DNA of 64,000 nt, from positions 1 to 64,000 of the forward strand of contig JAZUKV010000034.1 of the NCBI GenBank assembly GCA_045643465.1, in the 5' to 3' direction. The notes below the pieces were generated by a model. That model ran no database searches. It was not told the DNA's origin and saw only the letters and a list, made by a program, of their open reading frames with translations. Position numbers and translations under genes: made by a program. Source of the DNA: CAG-492 sp045643465. Its GTDB lineage: Bacteria > Bacillota > Clostridia > TANB77 > CAG-508. Below are positions 52,462 to 61,596 of this stretch, one piece after another; the first letter of the stretch is position 1, and every line of letters begins with the position of its first letter.

Positions 52462-53187
52462 CTACCAAAGATCTTCCAATTTATACTCTTTTTCTAGTTT
52501 CTCATTAAGATATATTTTGGTTATTAAATCTAGCTCTTTTATAGATTCTTCTGGAATATCAAATGAAAAAATTTTTTTTGGCTCTGCCAATGAAACAAAT
52601 TTTATTGCATCATATGTTGTAGGACTTATTGTAATTGCAGATTTATCAAATCTTCCACATTCTTCACACTTTACAGAATTGTCTTTAATGCTGAAAAACT
52701 TTATATTATTATCTTTTTCACAGATTCTACATTTGTTTATTTGAGGTTTAAACCCCATAATGCATAATAATCGCAATCTAAAAACAGATAATACTAAATT
52801 TAAATCCTTATCCGTTTCTGAAATAATATATAATGTATTTAACAATAACTGTAGCATTCTATATGTATTTTGATTTTCATCTGTTACATCATTTACAATT
52901 TTAGAAATATGTACTGCATATTTTAATTTATCTAAATCTGTTCTTATGTTATAAAAAACTTCTATTGTTTCGCATGAGTTTATCTTGTAACTGTTATTTC
53001 CTTTAAATATCATATAATCACCGAAACATAAATATTGCGTTCCAGCCATAAGGGAACTATTATTTCTTCTAGCTCCCTTCGCTGAACAGCCAATTTTTCC
53101 AAAAGGAGTTAGCATTGTAACCATTTTATCAAAATCGCCCATATTATTTTCCAATAATATTATCCCTTTTGTTTTCAAACTCCCCAT
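52462..53187 (-). CDS. recO: DNA repair protein RecO
   Basis: A 241-residue RecO: N-terminal OB fold (GIILLENNMGDFDKMVTMLT), helical body and a four-Cys zinc site (CRICEKD ... KCEECGRF). It works with RecR and RecF to load RecA. AAGGTGAAT gives the start. The gene overlaps the end of yqzL upstream by 44 bases, implying translational coupling. Confidence 0.94.
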   Translation of the reverse strand: MGSLKTKGIILLENNMGDFDKMVTMLTPFGKIGCSAKGARRNNSSLMAGTQYLCFGDYMIFKGNNSYKINSCETIEVFYNIRTDLDKLKYAVHISKIVNDVTDENQNTYRMLQLLLNTLYIISETDKDLNLVLSVFRLRLLCIMGFKPQINKCRICEKDNNIKFFSIKDNSVKCEECGRFDKSAITISPTTYDAIKFVSLAEPKKIFSFDIPEESIKELDLITKIYLNEKLEKEYKLEDLW

Positions 53188-53323
53188 AATTATTCACCTT
53201 ATTGTTATTATCTATATCGTTTTTTACTATATTTTTTTCTATATTTTCAAATTGTAATAATTCTAAATACGTATTTATATCTCCTGTGTTTTTAAATGTA
53301 TTCCATGCCATTTGTTTTATCAT
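53144..53323 (-). CDS. YqzL-like small protein
   Basis: A 59-residue protein whose start, MAWNTFKNTGDINTYLELL after a short lead, matches the YqzL family found directly before recO in Firmicutes ('W..F..TG.i..YL'). The Asn-rich tail overlaps recO. Of the three Mets, the one at 53323 is nine bases after AGGGAG. Function unknown. Confidence 0.75.
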   Translation of the reverse strand: MIKQMAWNTFKNTGDINTYLELLQFENIEKNIVKNDIDNNNKVNNYGEFENKRDNIIGK

Positions 53324-53410
53324 ATGAATCATCTCCCTAATTGATATTCTAAATTATGCTTAATTTATATATCCATATCTTTTGCTTTTTTTATTTTTTT
53401 ATACAATTAT

Positions 53411-54316
53411 TTATTGTAGTTTAAACTTTTTTATAAGATTATCATTGTTTTGCCAATCTTCTTTAACTTTTACCCATACTTTCAAATTTATTTTCATGTC
53501 AAGCATTTTTTCTAAATCCATTCTTGCATATGAAGCTATTCTTTTTAACATATTACCATCTTTCCCAATAATTATTCCTTTATGAGAATTTCTTAAACAA
53601 TATATTGTAGCTTCAACATCATAAATTGGCTCTCCTGATTTTGTTTCTCGCTCTTTCATCTTTTCTGTTTCAACATATATTCCATGAGGAACTTCATCAT
53701 CCAATAATCTTAAAGCTTTTTCTCTGATTATTTCTTCAACTAATTGTCTTAATGTTTGATCTGTATATTCTTCTATATCATAATATGCAGGACCAACTTT
53801 TAAATGCTTACTAATTTCAGTTATAATTTCTTCTAGATTAATCTTCTTTTCGACTGAAACTGGAATAACTGCTTCAAAATTATACTCATTTTTATATAAA
53901 TCTATTAATCTCGCAACTTCTTCTTTTTTAACAAGATCTATTTTATTAATTATTAATATTGTTTTCTTTTTTGATTCTTTTATTTTTTCTAATATTAATC
54001 TATCGCCTTTTCCAATATCCTTAGAAGTTGCTTCAATTACGAATAAAACTACATCTACATCTGAAACCACTCCAAAAGCTGTTTCAACCATTGTATTTCC
54101 TAATTTTGATTTTGGTTTATGAATACCTGGTGTATCTATAAAAATTATTTGCATATTCTCTCTATTCACAATTGCTTTAATTGCATTACGTGTTGTTTGA
54201 GGCTTATTAGCTATCGCTGCTACTTTTTCTTCAACTAAGCTATTCATTATGCTAGATTTTCCTACGTTAGTTCTTCCCATCATTGATACAAATCCGGATT
54301 TAAATTCTTCGCTCAT
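53411..54316 (-). CDS. era: GTPase Era
   Basis: A 301-residue GTPase for 16S rRNA maturation. G1 GRTNVGKSSIMN, G3 DTPGIHKPKSK and G4 NKIDLV are present, plus the C-terminal KH domain with GIIIGKDGNMLKRIA. It lies 8 bases after ybeY. AGGGGAGC precedes the ATG. Confidence 0.97.
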   Translation of the reverse strand: MSEEFKSGFVSMMGRTNVGKSSIMNSLVEEKVAAIANKPQTTRNAIKAIVNRENMQIIFIDTPGIHKPKSKLGNTMVETAFGVVSDVDVVLFVIEATSKDIGKGDRLILEKIKESKKKTILIINKIDLVKKEEVARLIDLYKNEYNFEAVIPVSVEKKINLEEIITEISKHLKVGPAYYDIEEYTDQTLRQLVEEIIREKALRLLDDEVPHGIYVETEKMKERETKSGEPIYDVEATIYCLRNSHKGIIIGKDGNMLKRIASYARMDLEKMLDMKINLKVWVKVKEDWQNNDNLIKKFKLQ

Positions 54317-54324
54317 ATGCTCCC

Positions 54325-54804
54325 CTATCTTGTAATCTTTAACTTTTCTAATATATTTTCTTCTTTTGCTCTCATAACACTTTTTTCTTCATCATTCATA
54401 TGATCATATCCCATCAAATGATAAAATCCATGAACAATCATATATGATAGCTCTCTTTCAAAACTATGCCCATATTCATCTGCTTGCTCTTTAACTCTAT
54501 CTATAGAAACTATAATATCTCCAAGAACATCATGTACTATACTTTTTTTCTCATCTACCATTTTCTCAATTTCATTTTTTTCAAACATCGGAAAAGATAA
54601 AACATCAGTTTCTTTATCAATATCCCTATATTCTTTATTTATTTTTCTTATATATGATGGACAAGTTAATGTTACACTTACATATAGGTCAAGTTTGTCC
54701 AATTTTTCTTCTTTAAAACATTTTTGTAAAACTGTTTCAATTAATTTTTCATATTCAGGATTTTCTTCTGTGTCAATATAATTAATTTCAAGTATGTTAT
54801 CCAT
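54325..54804 (-). CDS. ybeY: Endoribonuclease YbeY
   Basis: A 159-residue metal-dependent RNase for rRNA maturation and quality control. The zinc motif HGFYHLMGYDH (H-x3-H-x5-H) is intact, and 'TDVLSFPM' precedes it. It overlaps the end of the unrecognised 415-residue gene by eight bases, so the two are translationally coupled. Confidence 0.95.
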   Translation of the reverse strand: MDNILEINYIDTEENPEYEKLIETVLQKCFKEEKLDKLDLYVSVTLTCPSYIRKINKEYRDIDKETDVLSFPMFEKNEIEKMVDEKKSIVHDVLGDIIVSIDRVKEQADEYGHSFERELSYMIVHGFYHLMGYDHMNDEEKSVMRAKEENILEKLKITR

Positions 54805-56044
54805 TATTTTTTCTCACCCTTGCTTCTTCTCTTCTTCTTTTAACAAGAATTAAATCTTGTACATATATTCCATCATCTAATGTTGCACATTTATTTGGTA
54901 AATGTTTTAGTATACCAAATTCAACTAATTTTGATTTATACAATCTAATTATTTTGTCATATTTATTTTCATTTGATCTAACTTGCTCTAAATCATATTT
55001 TATAAATAAAATTTCTTTTTCATTATTTTGCTCTTTTTTATCAGTTATTTTTTCTAGCTCTTCATACTTTTTCCAAAACTCTCTATATTCATTTCGCTCT
55101 TTTGCATTATTCCAATATACTTTTGTTGATAAAACTCTTAAATTAAATTCATCTATTAATTTTAAAAGTAATTCATATGCTCTTTCTTTTTTCTTAACAA
55201 TTCTAGTATCTACTACTAAGTTTCTAGCATCATTAAGTAACTTTGCATAACACTGTTCAGCAATTCCTAGAGGTAAACTATGTGTAAATAATCTTCTACT
55301 TAATCCTAATACAATCATATATTTTTCTATAACATCATTTTGGTCTAACTTTTTAGAATCTAATTTTTGATATGCTTCTAATTCATCTGCAATTTCTACA
55401 TATACTTCTTTTGATGGATTTTTTTCGATTTTACTTGGTAATATTTTTTCAATATATTCATCAAGTATTGAAAAAATTTTATTATATACTTCATTTTTTT
55501 CAGAATCAGTTAAATTCTCTGCTAATTTTACTGAATACTGTTTAATTATACTTTTATATATTGATTCCATTTTATCTAAATAGAATTCACTGAACTTTTT
55601 AATTACTTTAGATTTACCAGAAATTTCAACCGCTTCATTATCAAGCTCTAATAGGAATTTTTGTTTTTTGTATTTATATTCATTGTAATCATTATCTTTT
55701 AAATGAATTACATTATAATACTTTGATAATGCATTTTTTTCAAATTCTGATGCAGTATTGTTTTTTACTTTTTTATAAATAGATTCAATTATATTTTTAT
55801 CAATTGCATCTAAGTATAAAGAATATGATTCTTCATATTTTTTTAAATACATACCCTTTTTATCATTATTTTTTTCATTTGATATGTAATTTTCATAATT
55901 CTTTAAAACATTATTTCTTTTTATTGAAATTAAAACACTATTTAAACCTACTTTTCCCGGTATTAATAATTTGTTTAACGTATTTGTAATTTTAGAGAAA
56001 AACGTTTTTTCAGTATCATAAATCTTAAGGCTTTTTTCTTCCAT
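54797..56044 (-). CDS. Unrecognised 415-residue helical protein in the phoH position
   Basis: A 415-residue charged, Lys/Glu/Tyr-rich, mainly helical protein. I recognise no family. There is no Walker A or B, no Cys pairs, no membrane segment and no signal peptide. Features include KNNTASEFEKNALSKYYNVI, a VLGLSRRLFTHSLPLGIAEQ segment around residue 245 and an Arg-rich end (VKRRREEARVRKN). In most Firmicutes the gene between yqfD and ybeY is phoH; that ATPase is not here. The start is set at the ATG eight bases after AAAGGA. Overlap with ybeY suggests a linked role in RNA metabolism, which is inference only. Confidence 0.75.
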   Translation of the reverse strand: MEEKSLKIYDTEKTFFSKITNTLNKLLIPGKVGLNSVLISIKRNNVLKNYENYISNEKNNDKKGMYLKKYEESYSLYLDAIDKNIIESIYKKVKNNTASEFEKNALSKYYNVIHLKDNDYNEYKYKKQKFLLELDNEAVEISGKSKVIKKFSEFYLDKMESIYKSIIKQYSVKLAENLTDSEKNEVYNKIFSILDEYIEKILPSKIEKNPSKEVYVEIADELEAYQKLDSKKLDQNDVIEKYMIVLGLSRRLFTHSLPLGIAEQCYAKLLNDARNLVVDTRIVKKKERAYELLLKLIDEFNLRVLSTKVYWNNAKERNEYREFWKKYEELEKITDKKEQNNEKEILFIKYDLEQVRSNENKYDKIIRLYKSKLVEFGILKHLPNKCATLDDGIYVQDLILVKRRREEARVRKNNG

Positions 56045-56057
56045 TATACTCATCCTT

Positions 56058-57239
56058 TCATAATGTTAATTTTTCTTCTGTTCCAATATTTTCAAGTACT
56101 TCATATATCAATTCTACTTCTAAATATTCTTCACTTTCATTTGTATTTATATATTCATTAATAATATCTTTTCCATTTACCTTTTCATCTAATTTTTTTC
56201 TAGCTTCTTCTAATGCCTTATTTTTAATTTCTTCTTTATTGTATATTTTTTCTTCATTTTTAACTTCATAATTAGTGCTTTCTATTAAATTTATTGGTAA
56301 ATAAAAATTGGAAGATATTTTTAACTTTTTTTCCGTTCTTATTGTATCATAAATTTCAAATTTTGAAAGCTTTTTATAGAAATTTATTACAAAATTATTT
56401 ATTCCTAATGAATATTTTTTTTCATTGTTTCCAGTTCGAGTTTCAACTGTTTGTTTATAATACATTTTTACATTTTCTTTATACCATACTTTTCCTGTAA
56501 CTTCACCTGTTGCATGAACATATCGTTTACCTGTATATTTTCCTTCTAAATATCCTGATATAAGAATACTTCCTTTTTTTACAATATCCCCTTCTTTTAC
56601 TTGTAAAGTACCATTTTGAGAACTTGCTTTAACTATCATAGCGTCTTCTGTAGCTATAATATCACAATATTCATCCTTATTTATTATTTGAGGAGGACTA
56701 TCCGATTCTACTATTTCTATTTTTACATTTGTTCCTGAAATTTTTATCCCAACCCAAGAAATATCATTTCTTTTCATTCTTATACTTTCTACTATTTGCT
56801 TTGCATCAATTTTCTTTTTTAACTTTCCTGTTTGTAAGCCATTCTCGTTTACTATTTGCATAATTTCTTGTTTGCTTATTTTTTCATTACCTATTATTTC
56901 AATATTCCATATGAATTTTGATAAAATTACTAACATAACTAACATACCTATTAATGCTATTGCAAATATTTTTCTTTTTTTGTATTTGTTTAATATAAAT
57001 GGAATTCCTTTTTTTTGTTTTATCTTTATTTTACATTTGCTTTTTTTAGCAATTTTAGCTGTTTCTTTAAAGTCTCTAACTGGAACACTTACTTTTATTA
57101 AAGTTGTTTTTTCTCTTTTTAAATTTCCTAATTTTATGCCACTTTTTCTACATATATTTATAAACTTTTCGATATAAAATCCTTCTACAACTATATTTAC
57201 ATATCCAACTACAATATTTTGAATTCTTTGTAAATACAA
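56058..57239 (-). CDS. yqfD: Sporulation protein YqfD
   Basis: A 393-residue membrane protein of the YqfD/SpoIV-type family: an N-terminal soluble domain, one membrane segment (about 92-113, 'FAIALIGMLVMLVILSKFIW'), then POTRA-like beta structure and DSPPQIINKDEYCDIIA. It is expressed in the mother cell under sigma E in Bacillus. The start is TTG, with AGGAGG seven bases upstream. It directly follows yqfC. Confidence 0.92.
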   Translation of the reverse strand: MYLQRIQNIVVGYVNIVVEGFYIEKFINICRKSGIKLGNLKREKTTLIKVSVPVRDFKETAKIAKKSKCKIKIKQKKGIPFILNKYKKRKIFAIALIGMLVMLVILSKFIWNIEIIGNEKISKQEIMQIVNENGLQTGKLKKKIDAKQIVESIRMKRNDISWVGIKISGTNVKIEIVESDSPPQIINKDEYCDIIATEDAMIVKASSQNGTLQVKEGDIVKKGSILISGYLEGKYTGKRYVHATGEVTGKVWYKENVKMYYKQTVETRTGNNEKKYSLGINNFVINFYKKLSKFEIYDTIRTEKKLKISSNFYLPINLIESTNYEVKNEEKIYNKEEIKNKALEEARKKLDEKVNGKDIINEYINTNESEEYLEVELIYEVLENIGTEEKLTL

Positions 57240-57248
57240 TTTTTCCTC

Positions 57249-57527
57249 CTATTCCTCAACTTTTTCAAAGTCAATGCTTTCAATTTGCCCTTCAATTACA
57301 ATATCATCACTAGTCATTTCTTCCATTTTTAACCCAAATCCATTTATATTTATAATTCCTATACTAGTACTAATTCTTATAAAAAAATCTTGATATTCTA
57401 ATATATTTTTATAATTTTCTATTAGTAATTTTGAAAAACCAGTATTTGTTAGTCTTGGAATTGTTGATGTTATTTCAACTGGTATTTCTAAAATTTTATT
57501 TAGCCTTGATAACTTATTTTTTCTCAT
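57249..57527 (-). CDS. yqfC: Sporulation protein YqfC
   Basis: A 92-residue YabP/YqfC-family protein ('LEIPVEITSTIPRLTNTGFS', 'ENYKNILEYQDFFIRI', GFGLKM). It pairs with YqfD in sporulating Firmicutes. AAGAGGTT precedes the start. The operon order yqfC-yqfD-(unknown)-ybeY-era follows. Confidence 0.92.
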   Translation of the reverse strand: MRKNKLSRLNKILEIPVEITSTIPRLTNTGFSKLLIENYKNILEYQDFFIRISTSIGIININGFGLKMEEMTSDDIVIEGQIESIDFEKVEE

Positions 57528-57550
57528 ATAACCTCTTATAAATTTTTACT

Positions 57551-57593
57551 AAAAAAAGAGCTTCTTTTTTTAGTTTTCTAACGCTCTTTCTTA
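57551..57593 (-). terminator. Terminator after pdaA
   Basis: AAAGAGC and GCTCTTT pair around a longer internal loop, followed by a T run on the minus strand, just after the pdaA stop. Confidence 0.65.
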
Positions 57594-57596
57594 TCA

Positions 57597-58424
57597 TTAT
57601 TTTGTGAATTCATCTAAGCTCTTAAATTCATATCCATTATTTTTTATTTCTTTTATTACCGAATCTAAGATATTACAATTATCCTTTGAATTTGAATGTA
57701 ATAAAATTATTGCTCCATTATGTACATTTTCTAAAATTTTTGACTTTCCGTATTCTTCTCTCCCTTGTTTATTTTCATCCCAATCATCATATGCTAATGA
57801 CCACATAACTGTTTTATATCCTAATGAATTTGTATATGCTAATGTTCTTTCACTAAATTCACCTTTAGGTGGTCTTATATATTTCATTTCATAACCAAAT
57901 TTTTCATAAATTGCAGTGTGCAATTTCATTACATCTTCTTTTACTGTATCTAAGCTAACTTCTGGCATACATTTATGATTAACTGTATGATTTCCTACTA
58001 TGTTCCCATTGTCTATCATTTTCTTAACTAAATCGCTTTGTGTATTTAAATAATGCCCTGTTATAAAAAAAGTTGCTGTAACATCGTTTTGTTTCAAAAC
58101 TTCTAAAATCTTCTCTGTGTACCCTGCTTCATATCCAGCATCAAAAGTTAAATATACATATTTTTGCTCTGGGTTTCCCATACATAATCCATCATACTTT
58201 TGCATTAATTCTTTATTTACTTTTCCTAAATCTGGTTGTTGATGATTATCTTCTCTTTTTATTCCCCAACCAATTTTCTTATTACTTAAATTAGAAAAAT
58301 TTTCTACCGCTGTAGAGCTAGTTCTAATTGTATTAAAATTTCCATTTTCATATATACAAAATGTTAATGTCGCTATTATTGCTATTATTGACATTGAACT
58401 TATTAATAAAGATTTTTTTTTCAT
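57597..58424 (-). CDS. pdaA: Delta-lactam-biosynthetic de-N-acetylase PdaA
   Basis: A 275-residue exported deacetylase making muramic-delta-lactam of the spore cortex. It has a signal-anchor, IGWGIKREDNHQQPD (typical of PdaA), then the NodB domain: YLTFDAGYEAGYT (Asp), TATFFITGHYL, NIVGNHTVNHKCMP (two His), IRPPKGEFSERT and ILLHSNSKDN. The catalytic set is complete, unlike the copy at the window start. GGGGGAAAT lies close before the ATG. Confidence 0.93.
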   Translation of the reverse strand: MKKKSLLISSMSIIAIIATLTFCIYENGNFNTIRTSSTAVENFSNLSNKKIGWGIKREDNHQQPDLGKVNKELMQKYDGLCMGNPEQKYVYLTFDAGYEAGYTEKILEVLKQNDVTATFFITGHYLNTQSDLVKKMIDNGNIVGNHTVNHKCMPEVSLDTVKEDVMKLHTAIYEKFGYEMKYIRPPKGEFSERTLAYTNSLGYKTVMWSLAYDDWDENKQGREEYGKSKILENVHNGAIILLHSNSKDNCNILDSVIKEIKNNGYEFKSLDEFTK

Positions 58425-58607
58425 ATTTCCCCCTTTAATTTTTATTTAATTTTATGAACAATATTTATATTTATTACTTTGATTTTTGAAAAAATATTTT
58501 TTAATAAACATTATATTTACAAATTAAAAATTTAAGTATATTATTGTCACAGGGGGAAATCTACTTTAATTAAATTACAAGTTATAATATTTAATTCGGA
58601 GGAAAAT
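58425..58607. other. Divergent region between pdaA and the agrA-like gene
   Basis: 183 bases, A+T-rich, expected to hold divergent promoters. I see no clear AgrA-type direct repeats. AATTCGGAGGAAAAT directly precedes the agrA-like start. Confidence 0.35.
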
Positions 58608-59339
58608 ATGTTAAATTTTGTTATATGCGATGACAATGAAAACGCACTAAATAGATTCACTACAATGTTAGACCTTGTTTTTGTTAATAATGATTTAGAT
58701 GGACACATTTCATTAGCCACCTCAGACGCTAATGAACTTTTTAATTTTATAAAAAGTACCAAACCTGATGTAGCAATACTTGATATTGATTTACGCTCTA
58801 ATATCTCAGGACTTGATTTAGCTAATAAAATTCGTAAAATTAATAAAGATATTTATATTATATTTGCAACAGCACATCTAGAATATTTAATTTTAGCATA
58901 CAAATGTAAAACCTTTGATTATTTACCCAAACCTATAACAATTGGTAATTTAGAATCAACTATTTTACGATTGTTTAACGATATTCAATCTAATACTGCA
59001 AATAAATTTATTAAAATACACAATAAAAAAACTTTTATAAAATCAGATTCTATCTGTTTTATAGAAAAAGAAAATACGAAATTAGTTTTTAGATCTGCTG
59101 ATACAGAATATACTACATATTCTACTTTTAAGGATTTAGAAAAAAATTTGCCTTCGAATTTTGTTAGATGCCATAAATCTTATATTGTAAATGTTAATAA
59201 TATTAAAAGTATTGATAATGACTCAATAACATTTACTAATAATACTTCTTTAGTTTGCTATATTGGGAAATCTTACAAGAAAAAATTTTTGGAGGTATTA
59301 AATTATGAACTTAACACAAATGATAATGACACAAAATGA
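58608..59339 (+). CDS. agrA: AgrA-like LytTR response regulator
   Basis: A 243-residue regulator. The receiver domain has FVICDDNENA, phosphoacceptor VAILDIDLRSN (Asp) and DYLPKPI (Lys). A C-terminal LytTR DNA-binding domain (about 140-238) has SICFIEKENTKLVF and FVRCHKSYIVNVNNI. It would turn on target genes when the peptide signal is sensed. The stop overlaps the sensor kinase start by 35 bases, so the two are coupled. Confidence 0.92.
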   Translation: MLNFVICDDNENALNRFTTMLDLVFVNNDLDGHISLATSDANELFNFIKSTKPDVAILDIDLRSNISGLDLANKIRKINKDIYIIFATAHLEYLILAYKCKTFDYLPKPITIGNLESTILRLFNDIQSNTANKFIKIHNKKTFIKSDSICFIEKENTKLVFRSADTEYTTYSTFKDLEKNLPSNFVRCHKSYIVNVNNIKSIDNDSITFTNNTSLVCYIGKSYKKKFLEVLNYELNTNDNDTK

Positions 59340-60618
59340 AACTTTAATAACTATTTTAAATTGTATTTTCGCTTTTTTTGAAGCATTATACATCTTTCAA
59401 TTTATGAAACAAATATTAGGAAAAAACTTGTCCAATATTAAAAAATGTTTGTATATATTGATAATAACTTTAACAAGTATTTTAACCAATATTTTAATTC
59501 CTAACTCTATTGGTGATATTGTTACACTATTTTGTTTAGTATTATGTACTATTGGTATATTTAAAGAAAACATAAAGACTACATTAAAAGGTATTATTTT
59601 CGTATATATGAGTATATTTGTATCTGGATTTTTAATTCAATTATTAGCTAATATCTATATTCCTCAAAATTCGATACTAAGCATACCCTTATATAGAATT
59701 ATATTTTGGATTCCTGTATATTCAATATTATGGATTATTTATATTATATATAGAAAACGATTAAATATATTTCAAAGCCTAAAAAAAATTTCTAAAACAC
59801 TTTTGACACTAAATTTGTTACTTGGAATATTTGCTATATTTTTACAAACATTTATTTTTTCATTTTATACAAATCTTTCATTACACATAAAACTGCTTAT
59901 CTTTATTCCTCTATTATTATATTTTATAATAAGCATATATAGTTTATTTAGAACACAAAAATTGGAGCAAACCACTATTGAACTAGAAAATGAAAAATCA
60001 TACAACAAAACCCTTATCTTATTGCATGATAATATTCGTGGCTTTAAGCATGATTTTAACAATATTGTTCAAGCACTTGGTGGATATATTTCATTAAATG
60101 ATATGAATGGTTTAAAAGAATATTACAAACATTTATTAGAAGACTGTAAACAAACAAATAATTTGAATATCTTAAATCCTGAAACAATAAATAATCCTTC
60201 AATTTATAGTTTGTTAACTAATAAATATTATTTGGCTACAGAAAAAGGAATTAAAATGACTTTTAATATTTTTACAGATTTAAGTAAAATCAATTTCAAT
60301 ATTTATGAATTTACTAGAATACTTGGAATTTTACTTGATAATGCTATTGAAGCCTCTCAAGAAACTGAAGAAAAAATAATTAATATAGAATTTAAATCTG
60401 ATTCAAAAAAACAATTATTTATTATATCTAATAGTTGTAAAGATTCAAATATTTCTACAACTAAAATATTTGAAAAAGGTTATTCAACAAAAGAGCGAAA
60501 TTCTGGTATCGGTTTATGGAAAGTTCATACTATTTTATCAAAAAATACAAATGCCGATTTATTTACTACAGTTAATAATAATATGTTCACACAACAATTA
60601 GAAGTTTTTTATGTATAA
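59305..60618 (+). CDS. agrC: AgrC-like GHKL sensor histidine kinase
   Basis: A 437-residue receptor: about six membrane segments (10-215), then the kinase region with HDNIRGFKHDFNNIVQALGG (phospho-His in FKHDFNN), N-box ILLDNAIEAS and G-box NSGIGLWKVH. It matches AgrC/BlpH-type peptide receptors. GGAGGTATT lies ahead of the ATG at 59305. It ends at a shared terminator facing agrD. Confidence 0.92.
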   Translation: MNLTQMIMTQNETLITILNCIFAFFEALYIFQFMKQILGKNLSNIKKCLYILIITLTSILTNILIPNSIGDIVTLFCLVLCTIGIFKENIKTTLKGIIFVYMSIFVSGFLIQLLANIYIPQNSILSIPLYRIIFWIPVYSILWIIYIIYRKRLNIFQSLKKISKTLLTLNLLLGIFAIFLQTFIFSFYTNLSLHIKLLIFIPLLLYFIISIYSLFRTQKLEQTTIELENEKSYNKTLILLHDNIRGFKHDFNNIVQALGGYISLNDMNGLKEYYKHLLEDCKQTNNLNILNPETINNPSIYSLLTNKYYLATEKGIKMTFNIFTDLSKINFNIYEFTRILGILLDNAIEASQETEEKIINIEFKSDSKKQLFIISNSCKDSNISTTKIFEKGYSTKERNSGIGLWKVHTILSKNTNADLFTTVNNNMFTQQLEVFYV

Positions 60619-60621
60619 AAA

Positions 60622-60655
60622 TTTAAAAGATAGATTAAAAAATCTATCTTTTTTT
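60622..60655. terminator. Bidirectional terminator between the agrC and agrD genes
   Basis: AAAAGATAGATT and AATCTATCTTTT form a perfect 12-bp stem with T runs on both sides, ending both convergent transcripts. Confidence 0.9.
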
Positions 60656-60659
60656 TTAC

Positions 60660-60788
60660 TTATTTTTCATCTTTTTTTATTAAACATTTTGGCATTTTAG
60701 GTTGATGTAATGTTACTAAAATTAAACTTCCACTATTTGCTGATCTCTTTGCACTATCTTCTGCAAGTTTTACTAATTTTTCTATCAT
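60660..60788 (-). CDS. agrD: AgrD-like cyclic autoinducer peptide precursor with Ser in the ring position
   Basis: A 42-residue precursor. An amphipathic leader (MIEKLVKLAEDSAKRSA) is followed by NSGSLILVTL, the candidate signal core, then HQPKMPKCLIKKDEK, the conserved '(Y/H)QPK.P' tail and charged end of clostridial AgrD. The perfect AAGGAGGTGATC lies ahead. It is 36 bases after agrB on the same strand. The core has no Cys; the only Cys is in the tail, so the ring, if made, would use Ser (a lactone). Ring size is uncertain. Confidence 0.8.
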   Translation of the reverse strand: MIEKLVKLAEDSAKRSANSGSLILVTLHQPKMPKCLIKKDEK

Positions 60789-60824
60789 AAGATCACCTCC
60801 TTATTAAATTTTTTATAAAAAATG

Positions 60825-61454
60825 CTATACCGCATTTTTATCTGTTTTTATATATTCTAAATATCCAAATTTTACATTAAACATTTTATACACCAATCTA
60901 GTAATTGTTATACTTTGGAATAAAACTCCTATAATGCATATGTTACTAATTATTCTATTTTTAATTATGATAGAGCCTAATAATGTCAATGTCACAATTA
61001 TATATGAAGCTATTTTTTTAATTTTTCTATCTCTTTTTCTTAAAATTGGTACATAATCTGTATCAGCTGGTGCATATAACGTTATCATAGTTATTGAAAA
61101 AATATAAATTAAACATATAACAGCTATTTTGATATAAAAATTAGGGAAATATATTGCTTTACTTATTATTGCAGTTCCCATATACATAAAAGTTGTACCA
61201 ATCATACATCCTATATGACTTTTTAAATGAACTCCTCCTGATGTAAATCTATACGTAGATATAACTATAATAGAAATAATCGTATGCTCTAATAATCCAC
61301 ATATCCAAGCAATTGCTAACAATATGAAAAACTTTGGAACTTCACCTATAATAAGTTCAAATCCATATCTTATAACTTCTGCTCTTTGATCATCTACTTC
61401 TGGCATTTTTAATTTCACCCTTTTCATAAGCTTATCGCAAATTTGCTCTACCAT
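60825..61454 (-). CDS. agrB: AgrB-like peptide-processing membrane protease
   Basis: A 209-residue membrane endopeptidase with about five segments. The catalytic pair is in YRFTSGGVHLKSHIGCMIGT (His and Cys seven apart). AgrB cleaves the AgrD tail and forms the ring. The start is the ATG six bases after AGAAGGTGG. It is transcribed toward agrD and away from the RluA-like gene. Confidence 0.92.
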   Translation of the reverse strand: MVEQICDKLMKRVKLKMPEVDDQRAEVIRYGFELIIGEVPKFFILLAIAWICGLLEHTIISIIVISTYRFTSGGVHLKSHIGCMIGTTFMYMGTAIISKAIYFPNFYIKIAVICLIYIFSITMITLYAPADTDYVPILRKRDRKIKKIASYIIVTLTLLGSIIIKNRIISNICIIGVLFQSITITRLVYKMFNVKFGYLEYIKTDKNAV

Positions 61455-61524
61455 AAGTTCCACCTTCTTTCTGAAACAATAATATAATTAAAAAATACCA
61501 AAAGATTTTTATTGATATAAAAAG

Positions 61525-61578
61525 ACAAAAAAAGAATATAAAAAATTCATTTTTTGAATTTCCTATATTCTTTTTGCA
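61525..61578 (-). terminator. Terminator after the RluA-like gene
   Basis: AAAAGAATATA...AAATTCA pairs with TGAATTT...TATATTCTTTT and is followed by T's on the minus strand. Confidence 0.85.
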
Positions 61579-61596
61579 TTTTCATATAATTAATTT

